Shown: positions 24,509-37,259 of the stretch, piece after piece
Position numbering within the stretch: the first letter of the stretch is position 1
Layout: each line of letters begins with the position of its first letter
Source of the DNA: Camelus bactrianus
Lineage: Eukaryota; Chordata; Mammalia; Artiodactyla; Camelidae
Length of the DNA stretch: 64,000 nt
Assembly (NCBI RefSeq): GCF_048773025.1
Contig: NC_133570.1
Span: forward strand, 26,386,001 to 26,450,000
Reading direction: 5' to 3'
Notes under the pieces: model-generated
Database searches by the model: none
Seen by the model: only the letters and a program-made list of their open reading frames with translations
What the model was told of the DNA's origin: nothing
Program-made: the position numbers and the translations under genes

Positions 24509-26049
24509 ATCCGGAACACGGCTGACTGTGTGGGGGAGGTTCGGGGCCGCCCTCCACGCAGCTGCCTTGTGTCACAGGTGTTCCCTGGCAGGTGGAAGTC
24601 CGCTAATTACCTCCCCTGTCCATGGGGAAGCACTAGATGCTACCTGCGTTTCCAGCACAACCCCCTCCTTTCCCCTGCAGCGCGCACAGGGAGGGACTCT
24701 GGGAAAACACTCGAAGGGCTCCTAGGAGATCCCGGGTGCTACAGACAGAAGACGGAACCTCCCCACACTCAGAATTCCGGAACACGGCTGACTGTGTGGG
24801 GGAGGTTCGGGGCCGCCCTCCACGCAGCTGCCTGGTGTCACAGGTGTTCCCTGGCAGGGGGAAGTCCGCTAATTACCTCCCTTGACCATGGGGAGGCACA
24901 AGATGCTACCTGCTTTTCCAGCCCAACTTCCACCGTTCCCCGGCAGCCCGCACAGGGAGGGACTGGGGGAAGACACTCGAAGGGCTCCTAGGAGATCCCG
25001 GGTGCTGCAGACAGAAGACGGAACCTCCCCACACTCAGAATACCGGAACACGGTTGACTGTGTGGGGGAGGTTCGGGGCCGAACTCCACGCAGCTGCCTG
25101 GTGTCACAGGTGTTCCCTGGCAGGGGGAAGTCCGCTAATTTCCTCCCCTGTCCATGGGGATGCACTAGATGCTACCTGCGTTTCCAGCCCAACCCCCGCC
25201 TTTCTCTGGCTGCCCGCACTGTTAGGGACTCGGGGAAGACTCTCGAAGGGCTCCTAGGTGAACCCGGGTGCTGCAGACATAAGATGGAACCTCCCCACAC
25301 TCAGAATTCCGGAACACGGCTGACTGTGTGGGGGAAGTTCGGGGCCGCCCTCCACGCAGCTGCCTTGTGTCACAGGTGTTCCCTGGCAGGTGGAAGTCCG
25401 CTAATTACCTCCCTTGTCCATGGGGAGGCACTAGATGCTACCTGCGTTTCCAGCACAACCCCCTCCTTTCCCCGGCAGCCCGCACAGGGAGGGACTCTGG
25501 GAAAACACTCGAAGGGCTCCTAGGAGATCCCGGGTGCTACAGACAGAAGACGGAACCTCCCCACACTCAGAATTCCGGAACACGGCTGACTGTGTGGGGG
25601 AGGTTCGGGGCCGCCCTCCACGCAGCTGCCTGGTGTCACAGGTGTTCCCTGGCAGGGGGAAGTCCGCTAATTACCTCCCTTGACCATGGGGAGGCACAAG
25701 ATGCTACCTGCTTTTCCAGCCCAACTTCCACCGTTCCCCGGCAGCCCGCACAGGGAGGGACTGGGGGAAGACACTCGAAGGGCTCCTAGGAGATCCCGGG
25801 TGCTGCAGACAGAAGACGGAACCTCCCCACACTCAGAATACCGGAACACGGTTGACTGTGTGGGGGAGGTTCGGGGCCGACCTCCACGCAGCTGCCTGGT
25901 GTCACAGGTGTTCCCTGGCAGGGGGAAGTCCGCTAATTTCCTCCCCTGTCCATGGGGATGCACTAGATGCTACCTGCGTTTCCAGCCCAACCCCCGCCTT
26001 TCTCTGGCTGCCCGCACTGGTAGGGACTCGGGGAAGACTCTCGAAGGGC
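24509..26049 (+). repeat. Higher-order block 7, copy 2
   Basis: Copy of 9350-10890 with the same internal 3-monomer period (TTGACCATGG at 24882 and 25680). The same unit set appears again near 27.0, 30.2, 31.5 and 32.3 kb, making this the most widely copied block of the middle of the window. Confidence 0.86.
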
Positions 26050-27500
26050 TCCTAGGAGATCCCGGGTCCTGCAGACAACAGACGCAACCTCCCCACTCTC
26101 AGAATCCCGGAACACGTCTGACTGTGTGGGAGAGGTTCGGGGCCGCCCTCCACGCAGCTGCCTGGTGTCACAGGTGTTCCCTGGCAGGGGGAAGTCCGCT
26201 ATTAACTCCCCTGTCCATGGGGAGGCACTAGATGCTATCTGCGTTTCCAGCCCAACCCCCGCCTTACCCAGGCAGCCCGCACAGGGAGGGACTGGGGGAA
26301 GACACTCGAACGGCTCCTAGGAGATCCCGGGTGCTGCAGACATAAGAAGGAACCTCCCCACACTCAGAATTCCGGAACACGGCTGACTGTTTGGGTGAGG
26401 TTTAGGGCCGCACTCCACGCAGCTTCCTGGTGTCACAGGTGTTCCCTCGCAGGGGGAATTCCGCTAATTACATCCCTTGTCCATGGGGAGGCACTAGATG
26501 CTACCTGCTTTTCCAGCCCAACCCCCGCCTTTCCCCGGCAGCCCGCACAGGGAGGGACTGGGGGAAGACACTCGAAGGGCTCCTAGGTGAACCCGGGTGC
26601 TGCAGATATAAGACGGAACCTCCCAACACTCAGAATTCCGGAACACGGCTGACTGTGTGGGGGAGGTTCGGGGCCGCCCTCCACGCAGCTGCCTTGTGTC
26701 ACAGGTGTTCCCTGGCAGGTGGAAGTCCGCTAATTACCTCCCCTGTCCATGGGGAGGCACTAGATGCTACCTGCGTTTCCAGCACAACCCCCTCCTTTCC
26801 CCTGCAGCCCGCACAGGGAGGGACTCTGGGAAAACACTCGAAGGGCTCCTAGGAGATCCCGGGTGCTACAGACAGAAGACGGAACCTCCCCACACTCAGA
26901 ATTCCGGAACACGGCTGACTGTGTGGGGGATGTTCGGGGCCGCCCTCCACGCAGCTGCCTGGTGTCACAGGTGTTCCCTGGCAGGGGGAAGTCCGCTAAT
27001 TACCTCCCTTGACCATGGGGAGGCACAAGATGCTACCTGCTTTTCCAGCCCAACTTCCACCGTTCCCCGGCAGCCCGCACAGGGAGGGACTGGGGGAAGA
27101 CACTCGAAGGGCTCCTAGGAGATCCCGGGTGCTGCAGACAGAAGACGGAACCTCCCCACACTCAGAATACCGGAACACGGTTGACTGTGTGGGGGAGGTT
27201 CGGGGCCGACCTCCACGCAGCTGCCTGGTGTCACAGGTGTTCCCTGGCAGGGGGAAGTCCGCTAATTTCCTCCCCTGTCCATGGGGATGCACCAGATGCT
27301 ACCTGCGTTTCCAGCCCAACCCCCGCCTTTCTCTGGCTGCCCGCACTGGTAGGGACTCGGGGAAGACTCTCGAAGTGCTCCTAGGCGAACCCGGGTGCTG
27401 CAGACATAAGACGGAACCTCCCCACACTCAGAATTCCGGAACACGGCTGACTGTGTCGGGGAGGTTCGGGGCCGCCCTCCACGCAGCTGCCTTGTGTCAC
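26050..27500 (+). repeat. Mixed monomers between block 7 copies
   Basis: About five monomers: one of the GGGTCCTGCAGACAACAG type with a locally changed GCTATTAACTCC (1-nt loss near 26201), a class C unit with CCCTCGCAGG, a CAGATATAAGAC unit also seen near 9320 and 28466, and another TTGACCATGG/AATACCGG pair. No other sequence is present. Confidence 0.85.
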
Positions 27501-28240
27501 AGGTGTTCCCTGGCAGGTGGAAGTCCGCTAATTACCTCCCCTGTCCATGGGGAGGCACTAGATGCTACCTGCGTTTCCAGCACAACCCCCTCCTTTCCCC
27601 GGCAGCCCGCACAGGGAGGGACTCTGGGAAAACACTCCAAGGGCTCCTAGGAGATCCCGGGTGCTTCGGACAGATACGGAACCTCCCCACACTCAGAATT
27701 CCGGAACACGGCTGACTGTGTGGGGGAGGTTCGGGGCCGCCCTCCACGCAGCTGCCTGGTGTCACAGGTGTTCCCTGGCAGGGGGAAGTTCGCTAATTAC
27801 CTCCCTTGTCCATGGGGAGGCACAAGATGCTACCTGTTTTCCAGCCCAACCCCCGCCATTCCCAGGCTGCCCGCCCAGGGAGGGACTGGGGGAAGGCACT
27901 CGAAAGGCTCCTAGGAGAACCCGGGTGCTGCAGACAGAAGACGGAACCTCCCCACACTCAGAATTCCGGAACACGGGTGACTGTGTGGGTGAGGTTTAGG
28001 GCCGCACTCCACGCAGCTTCCTGGTGACACAGGTGTTCCCTGGCAGGGCGAAGTCCGCTAATTACCTCCCTTGTCCATGGGGAGGCACTAGATGCTACCT
28101 GCTTTTCCAGCCCAACCCCCGCCTTTCCCCGGCAGCCCGCACAGGGAGGGACTGGGGGAAGACACTCGAAGGGCTCCTAGGTGAACCCGGGTGCTGCAGA
28201 CAGAAGATGGAACCTCCCCACAATCAGAATTCCGGAACAC
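27500..28240 (+). repeat. Higher-order block 8, copy 1
   Basis: Matches 29094-29834 at an offset of 1593-1594 (6 units minus 2-3). Shared marks: GTGCTTCGGACAG, AAGTTCGCTAATT, the 1-nt-short CTGTTTTCCAG, GCCCGCCCAGGG, GGAAGGCACTCG, CTGGTGACACAGG and GGCAGGGCGAAG. A related copy of part of it lies at about 33.0-33.4 kb. Confidence 0.84.
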
Positions 28241-29093
28241 GGCTGACTGTTTGGGGGAGGTTCGGGGCCGCCCTCCACGCAGCTGCCTGGTGTCACAGGT
28301 GTTCCCTCGCAGGGGGAAGTCCGCTAATTACCTCCCTTGTCCATGGGGAGGCACTAGATGCTACCTGCTTTTCCAGCCCAACCCCCGCCTTTCCCCGGCA
28401 GCCCGCACAGGGAGGGACTGGGGGAAGACACTCGAAGGGCTCCTAGGTGAACCCGGGTGCTGCAGATATAAGACGGAACCTCCCAACACTCAGAATTCCG
28501 GAACACGGCTGACTGTGTGGGGGAGGTTCGGGGCCGCCCTCCACGCAGCTGCCTTGTGTCATAGGTGTTCCCTGGCAGGTGGAAGTCCGCTAATTACCTC
28601 CCCTGTCCATGGGGAGGCACTAGATGCTACCTGCGTTTCCAGCACAACCCCCTCCTTTCCCCGGAAGCCCGCAAAGGGAGGGACTCTGGGAAAACACTCG
28701 AAGGGCTCCTAGGAGATCCCGGGTGCTACAGACAGAAGACGGAACCTCCCCACACTCAGAATTCCGGAACACGGCTGACTGTTTGGGGGAGGTTCGGGGC
28801 CGCCCTCCACGCAGCTGCCTGGTGTCACAGGTGTTCCCTGGCAGGGGGAAGTCCGCTAATTTCCTCCCCTGTCCATGGGGATGCACCAGATGCTACCTGT
28901 TTTCCAGCCCAACCCCCGCCTTTCTCTGGCTGCCCGCACTGGTAGGGACTCGGGGAAGACTCTCGAAGGGCTCCTAGGCGAACCCGGGTGCTGCAGACAT
29001 AAGACGGAACCTCCCCACACTCAGAATTCCGGAACACGGCTGACTGTGTGGGGGAGGTTCGGGGCCGCCCTCCACGCAGCTGCCTTGTGTCAC

Positions 29094-29834
29094 AGGTGTT
29101 CCCTGGCAGGTGGAAGTCCGCTAGTTACCTCCCCTGTCCATGGGGAGGCACTAGATGCTACCTGCGTTTCCAGCACAACCCCCTCCTTTCCCCGGCAGCC
29201 CGCACAGGGAGGGACTCTGGGAAAACACTCGAAGGGCTCCTAGGAGATCCCGGGTGCTTCGGACAGAAGACGGAACCTCCCCACACTCAGAATTCCGGAA
29301 CACGGCTGACTGTGTGGGGGAGGTTCGGGGCCGCCCTCCACGCAGCTGCCTGGTGTCACAGGTGTTCCCTGGCAGGGGGAAGTTCGCTAATTACCTCCCT
29401 TGTCCATGGGGAGGCACAACATGCTACCTGTTTTCCAGCCCAACCCCCGCCTTTCCCAGGCTGCCCGCCCAGGGAGGGACTGGGGGAAGGCACTCGAAAG
29501 GCTCCTAGGAGAACCCGGGTGCTGCAGACAGAAGACGGAACCTCCCCACACTCAGAATTCCGGAACACGGGTGACTGTGTGGGTGAGGTTTAGGGCCGCA
29601 CTCCACGCAGCTTCCTGGTGACACAGGTGTTCCCTGGCAGGGCGAAGTCCGCTAATTACCTCCCTTGTCCATGGGGAGGCACTAGATGCTACCTGCTTTT
29701 CCAGCCCAACCCCCGCCTTTCCCCGGCAGCCCGCACAGGGAGGGACTGGGGGAAGACACTCGAAGGGCTCCTAGGTGAACCCGGGTGCTGCAGACAGAAG
29801 ATGGAACCTCCCCACAATCAGAATTCCGGAACAC
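29094..29834 (+). repeat. Higher-order block 8, copy 2
   Basis: Copy of 27500-28240. Copy 1 has a private 1-nt loss in CAGATACGG near 27670; this copy keeps CAGAAGACGG. Confidence 0.84.
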
Positions 29835-30940
29835 GGCTGACTGTGTGGGGGAGGTTCGGGGCCGCCCTCCACGCAGCTGCCTTGTGTCATAGGTGTTCCC
29901 TGGCAGGTGGAAGTCCGCTAATTACCTCCCCTGTCCATGGGGAGGCACTAGATGCTACCTGCGTTTCCAGCACAACCCCCTCCTTTCCCCGGAAGCCCGC
30001 ACAGGGAGGGACTCTGGGAAAAGACTCGAAGGGCTCCTAGGAGATCCCGGGTGCTACAGACAGAAGACGGAACCTCCCCACACTCAGAATTCCGGAACAC
30101 GGCTGACTGTGTGGGGGAGGTTCGGGGCCGCCCTCCACGCAGCTGCCTGGTGTCACAGGTGTTCCCTGGCAGGGGGAAGTCCGCTAATTACCTCCCTTGA
30201 CCATGGGGAGGCACAAGATGCTACCTGCTTTTCCAGCCCAACTTCCACCGTTCCCCGGCAGCCCGCACAGGGAGGGACTGGGGGAAGACCCTCGAAGGGC
30301 TCCTAGGAGATCCCGGGTGCTGCAGACAGAAGACGGAACCTCCCCACACTCAGAATACCGGAACACGGTTGATTGTGTGGGGGAGGTTCGGGGCCGACCT
30401 CCACGCAGCTGCCTGGTGTCACAGGTGTTCCCTGGCAGGGGGAAGTCCGCTAATTTCCTCCCCTGTCCATGGGGATGCACTAGATGCTACCTGCGTTTCC
30501 AGCCCAACCCCCGACTTTCTCTGGCTGCCCGCACTGGTAGGGACTCGGGGAAGACTCTCGAAGGGCTCCTAGGTGAACCCGGGTGCTGCAGACATAAGAC
30601 GGAACCTCCCCACACTCAGAATTCCGGAACACGGCTGACTGTGTGGGGGAGGTTCGGGGCCGCACTCCACGCAGCTGCCTTGTGTCACAGGTGTTCCCTG
30701 GCAGGTGGAAGTCCGCTAATTACCTCCCCTGTCCATGGGGAGGCACTAGATGCTACCTGCGTTTCCAGCACAACCCCCTCCTTTCCCCGGCAGCCCGCAC
30801 AGGGAGGGACTCTGGGAAAACACTCGAAGGGCTCCTAGGAGATCCCGGGTGCTACAGACAGAAGACGGAACCTCCCCACACTCAGAATTCCGGAACACGG
30901 CTGACTGTGTGGGGGAGGTTCGGGGCCGCACTCCACGCAG
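29611..30940 (+). repeat. Tandem 5-monomer higher-order repeat, copy 1
   Basis: This 1330-bp block (5 x 266 exactly) is directly followed by its own copy. It runs from CTTCCTGGTGACACAGG through units with GTGTCATAGGTG, CCCCGGAAGCCC, TTGACCATGG, GAAGACCCTCG, AATACCGG and GGCCGCACTCC. Only a handful of differences from copy 2 are visible. Confidence 0.9.
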
Positions 30941-32255
30941 CTTCCTGGTGACACAGGTGTTCCCTGGCAGGGCGAAGTCCGCTAATTACCTCCCTTGTCC
31001 ATGGGGAGGCACTAGATGCTACCTGCTTTTCCAGCCCAACCCCCGCCTTTCCCCGGCAGCCCGCACAGGGAGGGACTGGGGGAAGACACTCGAAGGGCTC
31101 CTAGGTGAACCCGGGTGCTGCAGACAGAAGATGGAACCTCCCCACAATCAGAATTCCGGAACACGGCTGACTGTGTGGGGGAGGTTCGGGGCCGCCCTCC
31201 ACGCAGCTGCCTTGTGTCATAGGTGTTCCCTGGCAGGTGGAAGTCCGCTAATTACCTCCCCTGTCCATGGGGAGGCACTAGATGCTACCTGCGTTTCCAG
31301 CACATCCCCCTCCTTTCCCCGGAAGCCCGCACAGGGAGGGACTCTGGGAAAACACTCGAAGGGCTCCTAGGAGATCCCGGGTGCTACAGACAGAAGACGG
31401 AACCTCCCCACACTCAGAATTCCGGAACACGGCTGACTGTGTGGGGGAGGTTCGGGGCCGCCCTCCACGCAGCTGCCTGGTGTCACAGGTGTTCCCTGGC
31501 AGGGGGAAGTCCGCTAATTACCTCCCTTGACCATGGGGAGGCACAAGATGCTACCTGCTTTTCCAGCCCAACTTCCACCGTTCCCCGGCAGCCCGCACAG
31601 GGAGGGACTGGGGGAAGACCCTCGAAGGGCTCCTAGGAGATCCCGGGTGCTGCAGACAGAAGACGGAACCTCCCCACACTCAGAATACCGGAACACGGTT
31701 GACTGTGTGGGGGAGGTTCGGGGCCGACCTCCACGCAGCTGCCTGGTGTCACAGGTGTTCCCTGGCAGGGGGAAGTCCGCTAATTTCCTCCCCTGTCCAT
31801 GGGGATGCACTAGATGCTACCTGCGTTTCCAGCCCAACCCCCAACTTTCTCTGGCTGCCCGCACTGGTAGGGACTCGGGGAAGACTCTCGAAGGGCTCCT
31901 AGGTGAACCCGGGTGCTGCAGACATAAGACGGAACCTCCCCACACTCAGAATTCCGGAACACGGCTGACTGTGTGGGGGAGGTTCGGGGCCGCACTCCAC
32001 GCAGCTGCCTTGTGTCACAGGTGTTCCCTGGCAGGTGGAAGTCCGCTAATTACCTCCCCTGTCCATGGGGAGGCACTAGATGCTACCTGCGTTTCCAGCA
32101 CAACCCCCTCCTTTCCCCGGCAGCCCGCACAGGGAGGGACTCTGGGAAAACACTCGAAGGGCTCCTAGGAGATCCCGGGTGCTACAGACAGAAGACGGAA
32201 CCTCCCCACACTCAGAATTCCGGAACACGGCTGACTGTGTGGGGGAGTTTCGGGG
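30941..32255 (+). repeat. Tandem 5-monomer higher-order repeat, copy 2
   Basis: Copy of the preceding 1330 bp. Differences seen by eye: CACATCCCC against CACAACCCC, AAAACACTCG against AAAAGACTCG, TTGACTGTG against TTGATTGTG, and CCCCAACTTTC against CCCCGACTTTC. That is roughly 99.7% identity, far above that of neighbouring monomers. Confidence 0.9.
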
Positions 32256-33596
32256 CCGCCCTCCACGCAGCTGCCTGGTGTCACAGGTGTTCCCTGGCAG
32301 GGGGAAGTCCGCTAATTACCTCCCTTGTCCATGGGGAGGCACAAGATGCTACCTGCTTTTCCAGCCCAACTTCCACCGTTCCCCGGCAGCCCACACAGGG
32401 AGGGACTGGGGGAAGACACTCGAAGGGCTCCTAGGAGATCCCGGGTGCTGCAGACAGAAGACGGAACCTCCCCACACTCAGAATACCGGAACACGGTTGA
32501 CTGTGTGGGGGAGGTTCGGGGCCGACCTCCACGCAGCTGCCTGGTGTCACAGGTGTTCCCTGGCAGGGGGAAGTCCGCTAATTTCCTCCCCTGTCCATGG
32601 GGATGCACTAGATGCTACCTGCGTTTCCAGCCCAACCCCCGCCTTTCTCTGGCTGCCCGCACTGGTAGGGACTCGGGGAAGACTCTCGAAGGGCTCCTAG
32701 GTGAACCCGGGTGCTGCAGACATAAGACGGAACCTCCCCACACTCAGAATTCCGGAACACGGCTGTCTGTGTGGGGGAGGTTCGGGGCCGCCCTCCACGC
32801 AGCTGCCTTGTGTCACAGGTGTTCCCTGGCAGGTGGAAGTCCGCTAATTACCTCCCCTGTCCATGGGGAGGCACTAGATGCTACCTGCGTTTCCAGCACA
32901 ACCCCCTCCTTTCCCTGGCAGCCCGCACAGGGAGGGACTCTGGGAAAACACTCGAAGGGCTCCTAGGAGATCCCGGGTGCTTCAGACAGAAGACGGAACC
33001 TCCCCACACTCAGAATTCCGGAACACGGCTGACTGTGTGGGGGAGGTTCGGGGCCGCCCTCCACGCAGCTGCCTGGTGTCACAGGTGTTCCCTGGCAGGG
33101 GGAAGTTCGCTAATTACCTCCCTTGTCCATGGGGAGGCACAAGATGCTACCTGTTTTCCAGCCCAACCCCCGCCTTTCCCAGGCTGTCCCCCCAGGGAGG
33201 GACTGGGGGAAGGCACTCGAAAGGCTTCTAGGAGAACCCGGGTGCTGCAGACAGAAGACGGAACCTCCCCACACTCAGAATTCTGGAACACGGGTGACTG
33301 TGTGGGTGAGGTTTAGGGCCGCACTCCACGCAGCTTCCTGGTGACACAGGTGTTCCCTGGCAGGGCGAAGTCCTCTAATTACCTCCCTTGTCCATGGGGA
33401 GGCACTAGATGCTACCTGCGTTTCCAGCCCAACCCCGGCATTTCCCCGGCAGCCCGCACTGGGAGGGACTCGGGGAAGACACTCGAAGGGCTCCTAGGAG
33501 ATCCCGGGTGCTGCAGACAGAAGACGGAACCTCCCCACACTCAGAATTCCGGAACACGGCTGACTGTGTGGGGGAGTTTCGGGGCAGCCCTCCACG

Positions 33597-34127
33597 CAGC
33601 TGCCTGTTGTCACAGGTGTTCCCTGGCAGGGAGAAGTCCGCTAATTACCTCCCCTGTCCATAGGGAGGCACTAGATGCTACCTGCATTTCCAGCCCAACC
33701 CCCTCCATTCCTCGGCACTCCCCACTGGGACGGACTGGGGGAAGACACTCGAAGGGCTCCTAGGAGATCCCGGGTGCTGCAGACAGAAGACGGAACCTCC
33801 CCACACTCAGAATTCCGGAAGACGGGTGACAGTGTGGGTGAGGATTAGGGCCGCACTCCACGCATCTTCCTGGTGTCACAGGTGTTCCCTGGCAGGGGGA
33901 ATTCCGCTAATTACCTCCCTTGTCCGTGGGGAGGCACTTGATGCTACCTGCTTTTCCAGCCCAACCCCCGCCGTTCCCGGCAGCCCGCACAGGGAGGGAC
34001 TGGGGGAAGACACTCGAAGGGCTCCTAGGAGATCCCGGGTGCTGCAGACAAAAGACGGAACCTCCCCACACTCAGAATCCCGGAACACGGCTGACTGTGT
34101 TGGAGAGGTTCGGGGCCGCCCTCCACG
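33597..34127 (+). repeat. Tandem dimer, copy 1
   Basis: A 531-bp block of two monomers (2 x 266 minus 1). Marks: CTGCCTGTTGTCAC, GTCCATAGGGAGG, CTCGGCACTCCCC, GGTGACAGTG, GAGGATTAG, CACGCATCTTCC, TTGTCCGTG, CACTTGATG and the 1-nt-short CGTTCCCGGC. Confidence 0.86.
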
Positions 34128-34658
34128 CAGCTGCCTGTTGTCACAGGTGTTCCCTGGCAGGGAGAAGTCCGCTAATTACCTCCCCTGTCCATAGGGAGGC
34201 ACTAGATGCTACCTGCATTTCCAGCCCAACCCCCTCCATTCCTCGGCACTCCCCACTGGGACGGACTGGGGGAAGACACTCGAAGGGCTCCTAGGAGATC
34301 CCGGGTGCTGCAGACAGAAGACGGAACCTCCCCACACTCAGAATTCCGGAACACGGGTGACAGTGTGGGTGAGGATTAGATCCGCACTCCACGCATCTTC
34401 CTGGTGTCACAGGTGTTCCCTGGCAGGGGGAATTCCGCTAATTACCTCCCTTGTCCGTGTGGAGGCACTTGATGCTACCTGCTTTTCCAGCCCAACCCCC
34501 GCCGTTCCCGGCAGCCCGCACAGGGAGGGACTCGGGGAAGACACTCGAAGTGCTCCTAGGAGATCCCGGGTGCTGCAGACAAAAGACGGAACCTCCCCAC
34601 ACTCAGAATCCCGGAACACGCCTGACTGTGTTGGAGAGGTTCGGGGCCGCCCTCCACG
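34128..34658 (+). repeat. Tandem dimer, copy 2
   Basis: Direct tandem copy of 33597-34127 with all its marks, including the shared single-base loss. It differs by a few bases, for example GATTAGATCCGC, TCCGTGTGG and GACTCGGGG. Confidence 0.86.
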
Positions 34659-35929
34659 CAGCTGCCTGGTGTCACAAGTGTTCCCTGGTACGGGGAAGTC
34701 CGCTAATTACCTCCCTTGTCCATGGGGAGGCACAAGATGCTACCTGCTTTCCAGCCCAACCTCCGCCATTCCCCGGCAGCCCGCACAGGGAGGGACTGGG
34801 GGAAGACACTCGAAGGGCTCCTAGGTGAACCCAGGTGCTGCAGACTTAAGACGGAACCTCCTCACACTCAGAATTCCGGAACACGGATGATTGTGTGGGG
34901 GAGGTTCGGGGCCGCCCTCCACGAAGCTGCCTTGTGTCACAGGTGTTCCCTGGCAGGTGGAAGTCCGCTAATTACCTCCCCTGTCCATGGGGAGGCACTA
35001 GATGCTACCTGCGTTTCCAGCACAACCCCCTCCTTTCCCCGGCAGCCCGCACAGGGAGGGACTCTGGGAAGACACTCGAAGGGCTCCTAGGAGATCCCGG
35101 GTGCTGCAGACAGAAGACGGAACCTCCCCACACTCAGAATTCCGGAACACGGGTGACTGTGTGGGTGAGGTTTAGGGCCGCCCTCCACACAGATTCCTGG
35201 TGTCACAGGTGTTCAGTGGTAGGGGGAAGACCGCTAATTACCTCCCCTGTACATAGGGAGGCACTAGATGCTACCTGAGTTTCCAGCCCAACCCCCGCAG
35301 TTCCCCGGCAGCCCGCAGTGGGAGGGTTTCGGGGAAGACACTCTAAGGGCTCCTAGGAGATCCCGGGTGCTGCAGACAGAAGACGGAACCTCCCCACACT
35401 CAGAATTCCGGAAAACGTGTGACTGTGTGGGTGAGGTTTAGGGCCGCACTCCACGCAGCTTCCTGGTGTCACAGGTGTTCCCTGGCAGGGGGAAGTCCGC
35501 TACTTACCTCCCTTGTCCATGGGGAGGCACTAGATGCTACGTGCTTTTCCAGCCCAACCTCCTCCTTTCCTCGGCAGCCCGCACTGGGACGGACTGGGGG
35601 AAGACACTCGAAGGGCTCCTAGGAGATCCCGGGTGCTGCAGACAGAAGACGGAACCTCCCCACACTCAGAATCCCGGAACACGTCTGACTGTGTGGGTGA
35701 GGATTAGGGCCGCCCTCCACGGAACTTCCTGGTGTCACAGGTGTTCCCTGGCAGGGGGAAGTCCGCTAATTACCTCCCCTGTCCATGGGGAGGCAGTAGA
35801 TGCTACCTGCGTTTCCAGCCCAACCCCCGCCTTTCCCCGGCAGCCGCAAAGGGAGGGACTGGGGGAAGACACTCGAAGGGCTCCTAGGAGAACCCGGGTG
35901 CTGCAGACATAAGACGGAACCTCCCCACA

Positions 35930-36720
35930 CTCAGAATCCCGGAACACGGCTGACTGTGTTGGAGAGGTTCAGGGCCGCCCTCCACGCAGATGCCTGGTGT
36001 CACAGGTGTTCCCTGGCAGGGGGAAGTCCGATAATTACCTCCCTTGTCCATGGGGAGGCACAAGATTCTACCTGCTTTACCAGCCCAACCCCCGCCTTTC
36101 CCTGGCAGCCCGCACAGGGAGGGACTGGGGGAAGGCACTCGAAAGGCTACTAGGTGAACCCGGGTGCTGCAGACAGAAGACGGAACCTCCCCACACTCAG
36201 AATTCCGGAACACGTGTGACTGTGTGGGTGAGGTATAGGGCCGCACTCCACGCAGCTTCCTGGTGTCACAGTTATTCCCTGGCAGGGGGAAGTCCGCTAA
36301 TTACCTCCCTTGTCCATGGGGAGGCACTAGATGCTACCTGCTTTTCCAGCCAAACCCCCGCCGTTCCCCGGCAGCCCGCACAGATAGGGACTGGGGGAAG
36401 ACACTCGAAAGGCTCCTAGGAGATCCCGGGTGCTGCAGACATAAGACGGAACCTCCCCACACTCAGAATCCCGGAACACGGCTGACTGTGTTGGAGAGGT
36501 TCAGGGCCGCCCTCCACGCAGATGCTTGGTGTCACAGGTGTTCCCTGGCAGGGGGAAGTCCGGTAATTACCTCCCTTGTCCATGGGGAGGCACAAGATTC
36601 TACCTGCTTTTCCAGCCCAACCTCCGCCATTCCCCGGCAGCCCGCACAGGGAGGGACTGGGGGAAGACACTCGAAGGGCTCCTAGGTGAACCCGGGTGCT
36701 GCAGACATAAGACGGAACCT
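35930..36720 (+). repeat. Local two-monomer period
   Basis: Marks TTCAGGGCCGCC, CCACGCAGATGC, GTCCGATAATT or GTCCGGTAATT, and CACAAGATTCTACC recur about 530 nt apart (about 35.96 and 36.49 kb). This is a less complete dimer duplication than the one at 33.6 kb. Confidence 0.7.
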
Positions 36721-37259
36721 CCCCACACTCAGAATTCCGGAACACGGATGACTGTGTGGGGGAGGTTCGGGGCCGCCCTCCACGCAGCTGCCCTGTGTCA
36801 CAGGTGTTCCCTGGCAGGTGGAAGTCCGCTAATTACCTCCCCTGTCCATGGGGAGGCACTAGATGCTACCTGCGTTTCCAGTACAACCCCCTCCTTTCCC
36901 CGGCAGCCCGCACAGGGAGGGACTCTGGGAAGACACTCGAAGGGCTCCTAGGAGATCCCGGGTGCTACAGACAGAAGACGGAACCTCCCCACACTCAGAA
37001 TTCCGGAACACGGCTGACTGTGTGGGGGAGGTTCGGGGCCGCCCTCCACGCAGCTTCCTGGTGTCACAGGTGTTCCCTGGCAGGGGGAAGTCCGCTAATT
37101 ACCTCCCCTGTCCATTGGGTGGCACTAGATGCTACCTGCGTTTCCAGCCCAATCCCCGCCTTTCCCCGGCAGCCCGCACTGGGAGGGACTCGGGGAAGAC
37201 ACTCGAAGGGCTCCTAGGAGATCCCGGGTGCTGCAGACAGAAGACGGAACCTCCCCACA

